From contig NZ_JAFVLN010000001.1 of NCBI RefSeq assembly GCF_017377775.1, positions 124,001 to 188,000 on the forward strand: a stretch of DNA of 64,000 nucleotides, in the 5' to 3' direction. Position 1 is the stretch's first letter, and each line of letters starts with the position of its first letter. This stretch comes from Streptomyces sp. VRA16 Mangrove soil. GTDB lineage: Bacteria > Actinomycetota > Actinomycetes > Streptomycetales > Streptomycetaceae. Both the position numbers and the translations under genes were made by a program. Shown here in pieces: positions 7,979-16,616 of this stretch. Below the pieces are notes generated by a model that had not been told where the DNA came from, searched no databases, and was given only the letters and a program-made list of their open reading frames with translations.

Positions 7979-8590
7979 CTGGCCGATGATGCGCCGGGCG
8001 CGCCCGGCGAGGTCGGCCACGGCCCGGGCTTCGTCGAAAGGTGACCGGCCCGTGTCCTGCGACACGAAGCGCAGTCGGGAGGCGGGTGTGAGATCGATGA
8101 GGGCATCGCGCGATCAACTCCTCCTGGCCCGCGGGAAGTTCGATGTCGCTGCGCACGGCCGCCTCGCCGCTGAGGGCGGGCGGCTCACCGGCCACGACGA
8201 CGGTGACCTCGGCCTGCCGCGCTGCGGCGGCCGCGGACTCGATGTCGTCACCGGCGTGGGTGACGCGGGCGTCGGGCGCCGCTGTGCGCACCGCGTCCAC
8301 GACACTCACCGACGGCGGCCGGGAGATGCCGGGGCCCGCCCGCGTCCCGTACAGGTCCGTGGAGTCGGCGAGCGGGCCGGCCGTCGCGATCGAGGCGGCG
8401 GTGGGCCGGAGGGGGGTGCCGTCGTCGTTCTTGAGCAGCACCATGGACCGGGCGCCCGCGGCTCGTGCCGCCTCGCGTGCGACCGGGGTGGGCCGGTGAT
8501 CTCGGCGGTCTCGTCGGTCTCGGCGGTCTCGTCGGTGTACGGCTTCTCGAAGAGGTCGAGGGTGATCGTGAGACGCAGGATGCGCGTGAC
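7979..8590 (-). pseudogene. GH3 beta-glucosidase remnant
   Basis: Pieces of a GH3 enzyme occur in several minus-strand frames: RILRLTITLDLFEKPYTDE (the linker before the second domain), then AREAARAAGARSMVLLKNDDGTPL, the VVDAVRTAAPDARVTHAGDD region and TVVVAGEPPALSGE..SDIELPAGQEELI. After LIAR the frame changes and a tail RLRFVSQDTGRSPFDEARAV to a stop at about 7979 does not look like GH3. The N-terminal catalytic barrel is absent and there are at least two frameshifts, so it is dead. A fragment of another GH3 C-terminus lies at 24618-24703. Confidence 0.7.
8501..8536. repeat. 18-bp tandem duplication in the GH3 remnant
   Basis: Two perfect copies of CTCGGCGGTCTCGTCGGT at 8501-8518 and 8519-8536. 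On the minus strand they encode two TDETAE units in one frame. Confidence 0.85.
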
Positions 8591-8768
8591 CGAGATGTGG
8601 GCCGGTGAAGCGCGCGCTGCTATGCCGCGTTTGCAGATAGCCCGCGCATGCAATTAACGTGGAGTCTCGGTGGCGCGCCGTGTGCCGCCGTCCCGGGAGG
8701 CTCGCGCCCGGTCCCAGGTGTCCCGTGAGCCACGCCACAACGGCGTTGTCGTGCAAGGAAGACCCATC

Positions 8769-9593
8769 ATGTACTCGATCCCGACCGTCACCCTCAACAA
8801 CGGCGTGACCATGCCGCAGCTCGGCTTCGGTGTCTTCCAGGTCCCGGACGAGGAGACCAGCGCCGCCGTCGCCAGCGCCCTGCGGGCCGGATACCGCAGC
8901 ATCGACACCGCCGCGATCTACGGCAACGAGCGTGGCGTCGGCCAGGCCCTTGCCGACTCCGGCATCGCCCGCGACGAGCTGTTCGTCACCACCAAGCTGT
9001 GGAACGCGGACCAGGGGTACGACGCCGCGCTCGCCGCCTTCGACGCCTCCCTGGGCAAGCTGGGCCTCGACCACGTCGACCTGTACCTCATCCACTGGCC
9101 GACCCCCGAGCGCGACCTCTACCCGGACACCTGGCGCGCCCTGGAGAAGCTGTACGCCGACGGACGCGCTCGTGCCATCGGCGTCTCCAACTTCCAGCCC
9201 GCGCACCTCGAGCGCCTCCTCGGCACCGCCACCGTCGTCCCCGCCGTGAACCAGATCGAGCTGCACCCGGGCCTCCAGCAGACCGAGCTGCGCGCGTTCC
9301 ACGCCGAGCACGGCATCGCCACCGAGGCATGGAGCCCGCTCGCCCAGGGGGCCGTGCTCAAGGACGACGCGATCACCGCGATCGCCGCATCGCACGGCAA
9401 GAGCCCGGCCCAGGTCGTCCTGCGCTGGCACCTGCAGACCGGCAACGTCGTCATCCCCAAGTCGGTCACCGAGGCCCGCATTCGCGAGAACCTCGACGTC
9501 TTCGGCTTCGAGCTCAGCGCGCAGGAGCTCGAAGCGCTCACCGCCCTCGACCGCGACCTGCGCACCGGCCCGCACCCCGACACCCTCAACTGA
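8769..9593 (+). CDS. aldo/keto reductase (AKR5-like, diketogulonate reductase type)
   Basis: A 274-residue (beta/alpha)8 NADPH-dependent reductase. Near the N-terminus are MPQLGFGVFQVP and the catalytic Asp/Tyr region YRSIDTAAIYGNERGVG; the catalytic Lys is in VTTKLW and the His in DLYLIHWP. The cofactor-binding C-terminus shows VIPKSVTEARIRENLDVFGF. The family reduces small carbonyls and 2-keto sugars. ATG 8769 matches the family start. It is 52 bases upstream of a second, unrelated-subfamily aldo/keto reductase on the same strand, so the two may be co-expressed and act on sugar aldehydes released by the neighbouring glycosidases; that link is inferred. Confidence 0.92.
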   Translation: MYSIPTVTLNNGVTMPQLGFGVFQVPDEETSAAVASALRAGYRSIDTAAIYGNERGVGQALADSGIARDELFVTTKLWNADQGYDAALAAFDASLGKLGLDHVDLYLIHWPTPERDLYPDTWRALEKLYADGRARAIGVSNFQPAHLERLLGTATVVPAVNQIELHPGLQQTELRAFHAEHGIATEAWSPLAQGAVLKDDAITAIAASHGKSPAQVVLRWHLQTGNVVIPKSVTEARIRENLDVFGFELSAQELEALTALDRDLRTGPHPDTLN

Positions 9594-9645
9594 CCTACGA
9601 ATCAGCCTGGTTACTCTCAGGCAGTACACGGATCGAGACACCACC

Positions 9646-10665
9646 ATGAGCATCCGCTCGCTCCTGCCGGGCCGCATCGGCTTCGGCACCGCCCCCCTCG
9701 GCAACATGTTCCGCGCCATCCCCGACGACGAGGCCGCCGCCACGGTGCAGGCCGCCTGGGACCAGGGCATCCGCTACTTCGACACCGCGCCCCTCTACGG
9801 CGCGGGCCTCGCGGAGATCCGCCTCGGTGACGTCCTCGCCGACAAGCCCCGAGACGAGTACGTCCTGTCCACCAAGGTCGGCCGGGTCATCCTGGACGAG
9901 GTCGAGGACCCCGCGAGCCGTCAACTCGGCGAGAAGGGCGCCCTGTTCGAGTACGGCCGCCCCAACAAAATCGTCCACGAATACACCGCGGACGCGACGC
10001 TGCGCTCCGTCGAGGACAGCCTGAAGCGCCTCAGGACCGACCGTCTCGACATCGTCTACGTCCACGACATCGCCCAGGACTTCTACGGCGACGAGTGGGT
10101 GGCCAAGTACGAGGAAGCCCGCACCGGCGCCTTCCGCGCCCTGACCCGGCTGCGCGAGGAAGGCGTCATCAAGGCCTGGGGCCTCGGCGTCAACAAGGTC
10201 GAGCCGCTGGAGATGACCCTCGACCTGGACGAGCCGCGCCCCGACGCGTTCCTGCTCGCCGGCCGCTACACCCTGCTCGACCACTCCCGTGCCCTGCAGC
10301 GCCTGCTGCCCGCCGCGGCTGAGCGAGGCGTCGACATCGTCGTCGGCGGCCCCTACAGCTCCGGCATCCTCGCCGGCGGCAACCACTTCGAGTACGCCGA
10401 GGCGCCCGCGCACATCGTCGACAAGGTCGGCCGCATCAAGGCGCTCGCCCGGGAGCACGGCATCGGCATCAAGTCCGCCGCCCTCCAGTTCGTCCTCGCC
10501 CACCCGGCCGTCGCCGCGGTCATCCCCGGCGCGACCCGGCCCAGCCGCATCGCCGAGGACCTCGCCGCACTCACCCAGGACGTGCCCTTTGCCTTCTGGG
10601 AGTCCCTGCGCGAGCAGCAGATCATCGCCGACGACGCGCCCCTGCCGGTTCGCGACGCGTCGTGA
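9646..10665 (+). CDS. aldo/keto reductase (D-threo-aldose/L-fucose dehydrogenase-like)
   Basis: A 339-residue aldo/keto reductase of the subgroup containing D-threo-aldose 1-dehydrogenase (L-fucose dehydrogenase) and pyridoxal 4-dehydrogenase: start LLPGRIGFGTAPLGNMF, catalytic RYFDTAPLYGAGLAE, STKVGR with Lys, the long insert with LFEYGRPN, IVYVHD, and the VVGGPYSSGILAGG segment characteristic of this subgroup. The family oxidises L-fucose, D-arabinose or L-galactose to lactones. With a GH95 alpha-L-fucosidase/galactosidase downstream at 18935-21304, oxidation of the released sugar is a reasonable role. It could instead be a pyridoxal or other aldehyde dehydrogenase. Confidence 0.88.
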   Translation: MSIRSLLPGRIGFGTAPLGNMFRAIPDDEAAATVQAAWDQGIRYFDTAPLYGAGLAEIRLGDVLADKPRDEYVLSTKVGRVILDEVEDPASRQLGEKGALFEYGRPNKIVHEYTADATLRSVEDSLKRLRTDRLDIVYVHDIAQDFYGDEWVAKYEEARTGAFRALTRLREEGVIKAWGLGVNKVEPLEMTLDLDEPRPDAFLLAGRYTLLDHSRALQRLLPAAAERGVDIVVGGPYSSGILAGGNHFEYAEAPAHIVDKVGRIKALAREHGIGIKSAALQFVLAHPAVAAVIPGATRPSRIAEDLAALTQDVPFAFWESLREQQIIADDAPLPVRDAS

Positions 10666-10721
10666 CCGCGGCCGTCTCCCGGGGGTGCGGTCGCTGACAC
10701 GGGCAGTGGGCCCGTCCGGCC

Positions 10722-10780
10722 GGACTGGACGGACTGGCCGGACTGGCCGGACTGGACGGACTGGACGGACTGGACGGACC
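10722..10780. repeat. 9-bp minisatellite (GGACTGGMC)n
   Basis: Six tandem 9-base units beginning at 10722, GGACTGGAC or GGACTGGCC, plus a partial unit ending at 10780. It lies between a stop codon and a short broken reading frame, so it is non-coding on the plus strand; on the minus strand it reads as SSP/ASP triplets but in no convincing gene. Confidence 0.9.
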
Positions 10781-10781
10781 C

Positions 10782-11032
10782 ATGAGAACGGTCACGTTCC
10801 CCGACGTCGAAGTGCCGTCCTCCAACGTCGTCCTGGGCGTCGGGCCCGGTGCGCCTTCACTCCGTCGGCAACCGCCACGCGTGGCGCACCGGTCCGATGC
10901 CCGAGCCGAGACCGGCCCGCAGCCGCCCATGGGTGACGACGGCGTCGGCCCCCGGCCCTCTCGCAGCGACGGTTGATCCGCCGGGCTCGCTCACCGACGG
11001 TCGCGGTCGGTGCAGGCCGGCCTTGCCGGGAG
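10782..11032 (+). pseudogene. short N-terminal fragment of a possible oxidoreductase; rest unassigned
   Basis: The ATG at 10782 begins MRTVTFPDVEVPSSNVVLGV, which looks like the first strand of an aldo/keto reductase, but similarity ends after about 20 residues and the frame continues as low-complexity Arg/Pro sequence to a stop at 10976. Nothing else is recognised up to the GH36 gene. I treat it as debris left by deletion. Confidence 0.3.
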
Positions 11033-13087
11033 TCACAGTCGCGTGAGCCGCACCACCGTGCTCGGCTTGTCGCCCTTCGGCAGGTGCAGCGGCAGCCCGT
11101 GGGTCAGCAAGGTCGCCGCGGCGTACTCCGTGCCGGTCGCGTCATCGGCGTAGACGGCGGTCGCGTCCAGGCCGGACAGGCGCAGGCTGCGGTCCGCGCC
11201 CCAGGCGACGACCACGACCCGGTCGCCCGACATGTACTGGACCGCGTCCGGAAGGCGGTACTGCTCGCCCTGCTGGACCACCGGGCGGATGTCCTTGTAC
11301 AGCGTCAACAGCGCGCGAGCTTCGGCGAGTTCGGGCCCTGTCCAGCGGGAGAGATCACCACCGATGCCGAGGGCGCCCGTCATCGCGACGTGGAAGCGGT
11401 AGGAGAGCGGGGTGGTGCGCCGGGTGAAGGGGTTCGGACTGTCGGTCACCCAGGCGTCCATCGTGCGCGCCGGGTAGAGCTGGCTGTAGCCGTGCTGGAT
11501 GGTGATCCGGTCGTCGGCGTCCGTGTTGTCGGAGATCCACGTCTGATCGGTGTACCGCAGCATGCCGAGGTCCGCGCGGCCGCCGCCGCCGGCACATCCC
11601 TCGATCCGCAGCGAAGGGTGTGCCTGCCGCAGGCGGTCGAGGACCGTGTACACGCCGCGTACGTGGTCGCTCCACAGGCGTTCCGCGTCCGGATCTCCCG
11701 GCCAACTCGCTTCTGTGAGCGCCCTGTTCATGTCCCACTTGAGGAAGTCGATCGCGTGAGCGGACACCAGCTGGTCGAGCCACTTGTACGCCCACTCCGT
11801 GACGTCCGTGCGGGCGAAGTTGAGGACGAGCTGGTTGCGCAGCTCGGTGCGGCGGCGGTGCGGCATGTGCAGCACCCAGTCGGGGTGCGCGCGGTACAGC
11901 TCGCTGTCCGGGTTGGTCATCTCCGGCTCGACCCACAGGCCGAACTTCATGCCGTGCCCGCGCACCGCCTCGACCAGCGGGCCGAGGCCCTGGGGGAAAC
12001 GCTCGGGGTTCGGGTGCCAGTCGCCGAGGCCGGCGTGGTCGCTGGTGCGGCCGCCGAACCAGCCGTCGTCCACGACGAAGAGCTCGACGCCGAGCGCCGC
12101 CGCCTTCTCGGCCAGGGCGCGCTGGCCTTCCAGGGTGACGTCCCAGCCGGTCGCCTCCCAGGAGTTGTAGAGCACTGGACGCAGCTCGTCGGGGCGGGGG
12201 AGTACGTGTCGGACGATGTACGCGTGCCAGGCGCGGCTCGTTCCGCCAAAGCCTCGGGTGCTGAACTGCCCCGCGAACACGGGAGTGTTGTGGGTCTCAC
12301 CCGGTCGCAGTCGCCAGCTCAGGCCGTCGTGTCCGGCGCCGCCGGTCACCGTGAACGGGCCGCCCGTATGGTCGCGGTGCGCGGTGATCCGCCAGCTCCC
12401 CGACCAGGCGAGGGCCATGCTCCACACCGCGCCGTGCTCCTCGTCGGCGTCGCCCGCGTCGACCATGACCCAGGGGTTCGCGTAGTGTCCCGACAGGCCG
12501 CGCCGGCTGGTGAACACCGTCTCCGCGTACGGGGCTTCGGCCCGTCGCAGCTGGGTTTCGCCCGACCACTGGCCGACGGTGTGGCTGAGCCGGACACCGG
12601 ACGCGGCCGGCACCGACCAGGCCGCCGCGTCGCAGCGGAGGATCTCGACGGGTTCGCCCTGACCATCCGTATGCCGCAAGGTCAGTGAGCGCTCGATGAT
12701 GTCGCTGTCCGCGTGGACCGCGTACTCCAGCGTGCAGGCGAGGGGGTAGTGCCGGTCGCGCAGCCTGACGCGGAGTCGGTCGTCCCGGATCTCGTGCCCC
12801 TCGTGCACCCACTCGACGCCACGCGTCCCGTCCGCGTACCGCACCAGGAGGGAGGGAACCCCGAAACGGGCACCGCCCTCAACGGCCAGCTCCTCACCGC
12901 CTGTTGAAGCGAAGCTGCTGGTCAGTCCGTCGTACACGGGCAGTGCTGATGCCTGCGCGAGAGTGAGTGGCACACCCCAGTGCACATGCTGGGGGACGTC
13001 GTCCACACCGATGCGCAGCGCGTACGAAGTGGCGGGCGTGGAGAGCAGATACGTGCGACTGGACGCGTCGTAGGACACCTGTGACAT
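11033..13087 (-). CDS. alpha-galactosidase, GH36
   Basis: A 684-residue GH36 enzyme without a signal peptide, so cytoplasmic. After a beta-sandwich N-terminal domain, the barrel carries YNSWEATGWDVT, VVDDGWFGGR, KFGLWVEPEM, the nucleophile Asp in IDFLKWDMNRA, EGCAGGGGRADLGML and the acid/base Asp region TWISDNTDADDR; these are the hallmark motifs of bacterial alpha-galactosidases acting on raffinose and melibiose. The ATG at 13087 is seven bases from a TAGGCT -10 with no ribosome-binding site, so translation is probably leaderless. It is divergent from a ROK regulator and probably hydrolyses galactosides imported by the CUT1 transporter across the gap. Confidence 0.93.
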   Translation of the reverse strand: MSQVSYDASSRTYLLSTPATSYALRIGVDDVPQHVHWGVPLTLAQASALPVYDGLTSSFASTGGEELAVEGGARFGVPSLLVRYADGTRGVEWVHEGHEIRDDRLRVRLRDRHYPLACTLEYAVHADSDIIERSLTLRHTDGQGEPVEILRCDAAAWSVPAASGVRLSHTVGQWSGETQLRRAEAPYAETVFTSRRGLSGHYANPWVMVDAGDADEEHGAVWSMALAWSGSWRITAHRDHTGGPFTVTGGAGHDGLSWRLRPGETHNTPVFAGQFSTRGFGGTSRAWHAYIVRHVLPRPDELRPVLYNSWEATGWDVTLEGQRALAEKAAALGVELFVVDDGWFGGRTSDHAGLGDWHPNPERFPQGLGPLVEAVRGHGMKFGLWVEPEMTNPDSELYRAHPDWVLHMPHRRRTELRNQLVLNFARTDVTEWAYKWLDQLVSAHAIDFLKWDMNRALTEASWPGDPDAERLWSDHVRGVYTVLDRLRQAHPSLRIEGCAGGGGRADLGMLRYTDQTWISDNTDADDRITIQHGYSQLYPARTMDAWVTDSPNPFTRRTTPLSYRFHVAMTGALGIGGDLSRWTGPELAEARALLTLYKDIRPVVQQGEQYRLPDAVQYMSGDRVVVVAWGADRSLRLSGLDATAVYADDATGTEYAAATLLTHGLPLHLPKGDKPSTVVRLTRL

Positions 13088-13094
13088 GAGCCGG

Positions 13095-13154
13095 AGCCTA
13101 GATCGCAACTCCTCGAATTTAAATATTGACGAAGGAAATTATCCCCTCTACGTT
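13095..13154. promoter_or_regulatory. divergent leaderless promoters and AT-rich operator (GH36/ROK)
   Basis: Rightward: TTGACG (13126-13131), 17-base spacer, TACGTT (13149-13154), six bases before the ATG at 13161. Leftward: -10 TAGGCT (13095-13100 read on the minus strand), seven bases before the ATG at 13087. Both genes would be translated from leaderless or nearly leaderless messages. The exceptionally AT-rich centre contains the palindrome ATTTAAAT (13117-13124), similar to half-sites reported for ROK/NagC-type operators, so the ROK protein probably binds here. Confidence 0.6.
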
Positions 13155-13160
13155 TCAGCC

Positions 13161-14315
13161 ATGTTGCTGAACCGAGCCAAGCTGCTCGCGTCTCCGGCGG
13201 CCAACACCGTGTTCACGACCGTGCTCACGCGTGGTCCGGTCGTCCGCCCGGAGATCGCCCGGATCACCGGGCTGTCCTCCGCGGCGGTCACCAAGGCGGT
13301 CAAGCCGATGATCGAGGCCGGGTATCTGGAGGAGCTGACCCAGGGGCCGCGCACCATGGAGGGCGCGGGCCGTCCCGCCCACCCGCTGGCCGTCCGCGCC
13401 GACCGGGAGTTCTTCGTCGGCGTGAAGATCACTGCCGATGAACTCATCGGTGTGGTCGCGGACTTGACCGCCCAGGTGCGCACCGCCAGGCGCCGGCCGC
13501 TGTCGGGACGCACCGTCGCCCAGGTCGTCGGCGACCTCGCGGCGCTCGTCGCCGAGCTGGCTGCCGAGTACGGGGAGCGCACCCACCATCTCGGGATCTC
13601 CGTCTCGGGTGATGTGGACCGGCCCGGTGGCGTCGTGCGGTACTCGCCCTTCCTCGGGTGGCGTGATGTGCCGTTGTCCCAACTGGTCTCCGAGGCGACC
13701 GAGTTGAGCGTCACCGTCGAGAACGACGTCAAGGCGCTGACCGTCGCCGAGCAGTGGTTCGGCGAAGGTGTCGGCACCGACTCCTTCGCCCTCGCCACCG
13801 TCGGTGTCGGCATCGGCTGCGGGCTCGTCGTGGGCGGCCGCCTCGTCGCCGGCGGGTACGGAGTCGCCGGCGAGATCGGCCACATCCCGGTGGCCGCGGG
13901 CGACGGCCCGGACTGCCACTGCGGCGGGCGCGGCTGCGTCGAGGCCATCGCCTCCGAAGAGGCCATCGTGGCCCGCGCCCGCGCCGCCACCGGCGACCCG
14001 ATGCTCGACATGAGCGCTGCCATCGACCGCGCCCACGGCGGCGACGACGCCGTACGCGCCGTGTTCGCCGAAGCGGGGCGGGCCATCGGGCTCGGCCTCG
14101 GCGCGATGGTCAACCTCGTCGGGCCCGAGCGGGTCGTCGTCTCCGGCGAAGGAGTCGCCGCCTACGACCTGTTCGCGGACGACATCCGCGCCGCCTTCAC
14201 CACCCAGGCCTTCGGCGCCGCCGCTCGCTGCCCCCTCGTGGTGCGCCCCCTGCCCTGGGAGGAATGGGCACGCGGCGCGGCCGCCGTCAGCATCCAGTCG
14301 TTGTTCGCTGCCTGA
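13161..14315 (+). CDS. ROK family transcriptional regulator
   Basis: A 384-residue ROK repressor: an N-terminal winged helix (residues 1-75; PEIARITGLSSAAVTKAVKPMIEAGYLEEL) fused to a sugar-kinase-like ROK domain with ENDVKALTVAEQWFGEG, TVGVGIGCGLVVGG and the zinc-binding signature GEIGHIPV..CHCGGRGCVEAI. Start ATG 13161 is chosen because a good promoter lies directly before it; an in-frame ATG at 13086 would overlap the divergent gene. It heads the CUT1 transporter and GH27 genes and is divergent from GH36, so it most likely represses the galactoside genes and is released by a sugar ligand. Confidence 0.9.
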   Translation: MLLNRAKLLASPAANTVFTTVLTRGPVVRPEIARITGLSSAAVTKAVKPMIEAGYLEELTQGPRTMEGAGRPAHPLAVRADREFFVGVKITADELIGVVADLTAQVRTARRRPLSGRTVAQVVGDLAALVAELAAEYGERTHHLGISVSGDVDRPGGVVRYSPFLGWRDVPLSQLVSEATELSVTVENDVKALTVAEQWFGEGVGTDSFALATVGVGIGCGLVVGGRLVAGGYGVAGEIGHIPVAAGDGPDCHCGGRGCVEAIASEEAIVARARAATGDPMLDMSAAIDRAHGGDDAVRAVFAEAGRAIGLGLGAMVNLVGPERVVVSGEGVAAYDLFADDIRAAFTTQAFGAAARCPLVVRPLPWEEWARGAAAVSIQSLFAA

Positions 14316-14359
14316 CCCAACCCGTATCGCCTGATCAGCTCTGCTGGAAGGACTCCGTC

Positions 14360-15619
14360 ATGTCTGCGCTCTCCCGCCGTGGCTTCCTCGGCACATCTCT
14401 GCTCTTCGTCGCCGGCGCCGCGGTCGGGTGCTCCAGCAATCCGCAGGAGACGGCGTCGGCCAAGGGAGCCAAGGTCACGCTCACGCAGTGGTATCACCAG
14501 TACGGCGAGGAGGGCACGCAGGCCGCCGTCAAGCGGTACGCCGAGCAGTACACCAAGGCCAACCCCGACGTCGCGATCAACGTCGTGTGGGGCGCCGACA
14601 CCTCCCAGTACGAGACCAAGCTGAACGCCGCCCTGCTCGGTGCCGACGCCCCCGACGTCTTTGAACTCGGCGACTTCCGGGCGGAGATGGCCCGCAAGGG
14701 GCAGCTCGCACCGCTCGACGACATCTACGGCTCGGCGAAGGACGGCTTCAACCAGGCCGACCTCGACTACCTCACCGTCGACGGCAAGATCTACGGCATG
14801 AAGACCATCGACGACGTCATGGTCATGTACTACCGCACGTCGATGCTGAAGAAGGCGGGGGTCTCCGTCCCCGCCACCTTCACCGAACTCGTCGACGCGG
14901 CGAAGAAGTTGACCGACAAGGACGTCAAGGGGCTCTTCGTCGGCAACGACGGCATCGGCGACAGCCCCTACCTCCTCGCCTGGTCGCAGGGCGTCGACCT
15001 GATCAAGGACGGCAAGGTCGACTACGCGGCTGCCGCCAAGTCCATCGGCGGCCTCGCCGATCTGCACTCCGACAAGTCGCTGCTGCTCGGTTTCACCACG
15101 GACTGGTACGACCCGGGGGCCATCACCCAGGGAGCCACCGCCATGCAGTGGGGCGGCCTGTGGTCGCTGCCCACCATCGAGAAGGCGCTCGGCGACGACT
15201 TCGGGGTCGCGCCCTGGCCCGCGTACGACGCCTCCGGCAAGCCCGTCGCCCGCCTCGGCGGCTGGACGCAGGCCGTCAACGCCAAGAGCAAGCACGTAGA
15301 AGAAGCCAAGAAGTTCCTGCAGTGGCTGTGGATCAAGCAGTCCGACATCCAGATGGACTGGGCCGTCAAGTACGGCTTCCACGTGCCGCCGCAGACCGAA
15401 GTCGCCGCCAGGACACCGGAGTTGAGCAAGGGCGCCGCCAAGGACTGCGTGCAGATCGGCACCAAGTACGGCATCTCCTTCCCCGCCGAGTGGACGCAGG
15501 CCATGCAGACCGGCCTGATCGGCGCCGCCGCCGACATAGCCAAGGGCGCGGCCCCTGCGAAGACCCTGCAGAAGGCCCAGGCCAAGGCGCAGGACAACCT
15601 CGACAAGCAGATGGGCTGA
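14360..15619 (+). CDS. sugar ABC transporter, substrate-binding lipoprotein (CUT1)
   Basis: A 419-residue family-1 extracellular solute-binding protein. The N-terminus has a Tat-like RRGFLG motif and a lipobox ending AAVGC at Cys24, so it is a secreted lipoprotein. The mature protein shows VTLTQWYHQYGEEGTQAA, LGADAPDVFELGDF and the late QWLWIKQSDIQMDWAVKYG, typical of oligosaccharide-binding proteins. A GGAAGGA site precedes the ATG. It is followed at 6 and 9 bases by two permease genes; no ATPase gene follows, as usual in Streptomyces CUT1 systems that share MsiK. The ligand is probably an alpha-galactoside, judging from GH27/GH36 neighbours. Confidence 0.93.
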   Translation: MSALSRRGFLGTSLLFVAGAAVGCSSNPQETASAKGAKVTLTQWYHQYGEEGTQAAVKRYAEQYTKANPDVAINVVWGADTSQYETKLNAALLGADAPDVFELGDFRAEMARKGQLAPLDDIYGSAKDGFNQADLDYLTVDGKIYGMKTIDDVMVMYYRTSMLKKAGVSVPATFTELVDAAKKLTDKDVKGLFVGNDGIGDSPYLLAWSQGVDLIKDGKVDYAAAAKSIGGLADLHSDKSLLLGFTTDWYDPGAITQGATAMQWGGLWSLPTIEKALGDDFGVAPWPAYDASGKPVARLGGWTQAVNAKSKHVEEAKKFLQWLWIKQSDIQMDWAVKYGFHVPPQTEVAARTPELSKGAAKDCVQIGTKYGISFPAEWTQAMQTGLIGAAADIAKGAAPAKTLQKAQAKAQDNLDKQMG

Positions 15620-15624
15620 GCCTG

Positions 15625-16608
15625 ATGACCGCCACCGGCACCACGCCCCTGCAGGAGCGTGCCGCCAAGACGACGTCCGCCGCGGCGCCGCGTCGGCGGC
15701 GGCTCACCGAACGGCAGTCGAAGGCCCTCGCCTTCGTCGTGCTCGTCGCGCCGATGCTCATAGGCCTCGGCGTCTTCCGCTACATCGCGATCGGCTGGAG
15801 CTTCCTGCTCAGCTTCAGCGAGGCACGGCGCACCATCTCGCTGGGCAACTGGGTCGGCCTCGACAACTACACCGAGCTCCTCAGCGACGACCGCTTCCGC
15901 GGCTCGCTCACGATGATCGTGGTGTTCACCGCGCTCATCGTGCCGATCACCTTCGCCGCCTCGCTCGCTCTCGCCGTCCTCGTCAACCGCGTCCGGCGCG
16001 GCCGCGCCTTCTTCCGCACCGCGTTCCTGCTCCCGGCCGCCGTCAGCTACGTCGCGGCCGCGATGCTGTGGAAGATGGCCCTGTTCAGCGGCGTGCCGTC
16101 CGGACTCGCCAACACCCTCGGTGCGGTCTTCGGCATGGACGCCACCCCGTGGATCCAGACCCAGAGCCCGCCCCTGTACTGGATCGTGCTCGTCACGCTG
16201 CGGCTGTGGCTACAGGTCGGCCTGTACATGATCCTTTTCATCGCAGGACTCCAGTCCATCCCGCCGCACCTGTACGAGGCGGCCGCCCTCGACGGCGCGG
16301 GTCCCTGGCGCACGTTCCGCAGCATCACCTTCCCGATGCTGCGCAACACGTCGGTGGCGATCCTGCTGCTGATGTTCATCGCGGCGCTCCAGGCCTTCGA
16401 CGAGTTCTACGCACTGTTCTCCACCGGTGCCTCGCTCGGCAGCGAGCCCGTGCGCACCCCGCTCACCTATCTGTACGGCGTCGCCCTGCAGGACCAGGAC
16501 TACGGCGTCGGCTCGGCCGGGGCGTTCCTGCTCACCCTGCTGATCGTGCTGGTCACCCTGCTCCAGGGACGGATCCTCGGATTCTCCCGAGCCGGAGACA
16601 AGGACTGA
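15625..16608 (+). CDS. sugar ABC transporter permease (MalF-like)
   Basis: A 327-residue CUT1 permease with an N-terminal basic cytoplasmic segment, six membrane helices (first at about residues 37-60) and the ATPase-coupling EAA loop EAAALDGAGPWRTFRSITFPML. It forms the channel with the following MalG-like permease and receives sugar from the lipoprotein encoded upstream. It starts 6 bases after the binding-protein stop, so the genes are co-transcribed. Confidence 0.93.
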   Translation: MTATGTTPLQERAAKTTSAAAPRRRRLTERQSKALAFVVLVAPMLIGLGVFRYIAIGWSFLLSFSEARRTISLGNWVGLDNYTELLSDDRFRGSLTMIVVFTALIVPITFAASLALAVLVNRVRRGRAFFRTAFLLPAAVSYVAAAMLWKMALFSGVPSGLANTLGAVFGMDATPWIQTQSPPLYWIVLVTLRLWLQVGLYMILFIAGLQSIPPHLYEAAALDGAGPWRTFRSITFPMLRNTSVAILLLMFIAALQAFDEFYALFSTGASLGSEPVRTPLTYLYGVALQDQDYGVGSAGAFLLTLLIVLVTLLQGRILGFSRAGDKD

Positions 16609-16616
16609 CTGAACCC

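Noticed and set aside
7416..9770. A 784-codon minus-strand open frame spanning MarR, the GH3 relic and an aldo/keto reductase
   Set aside because: Only the part over 8120-8480 has real protein character (the GH3 relic); the rest is antisense to intact genes.
10722..10780. CRISPR-like repeats
   Set aside because: Nine-base units with no spacers and no cas genes.
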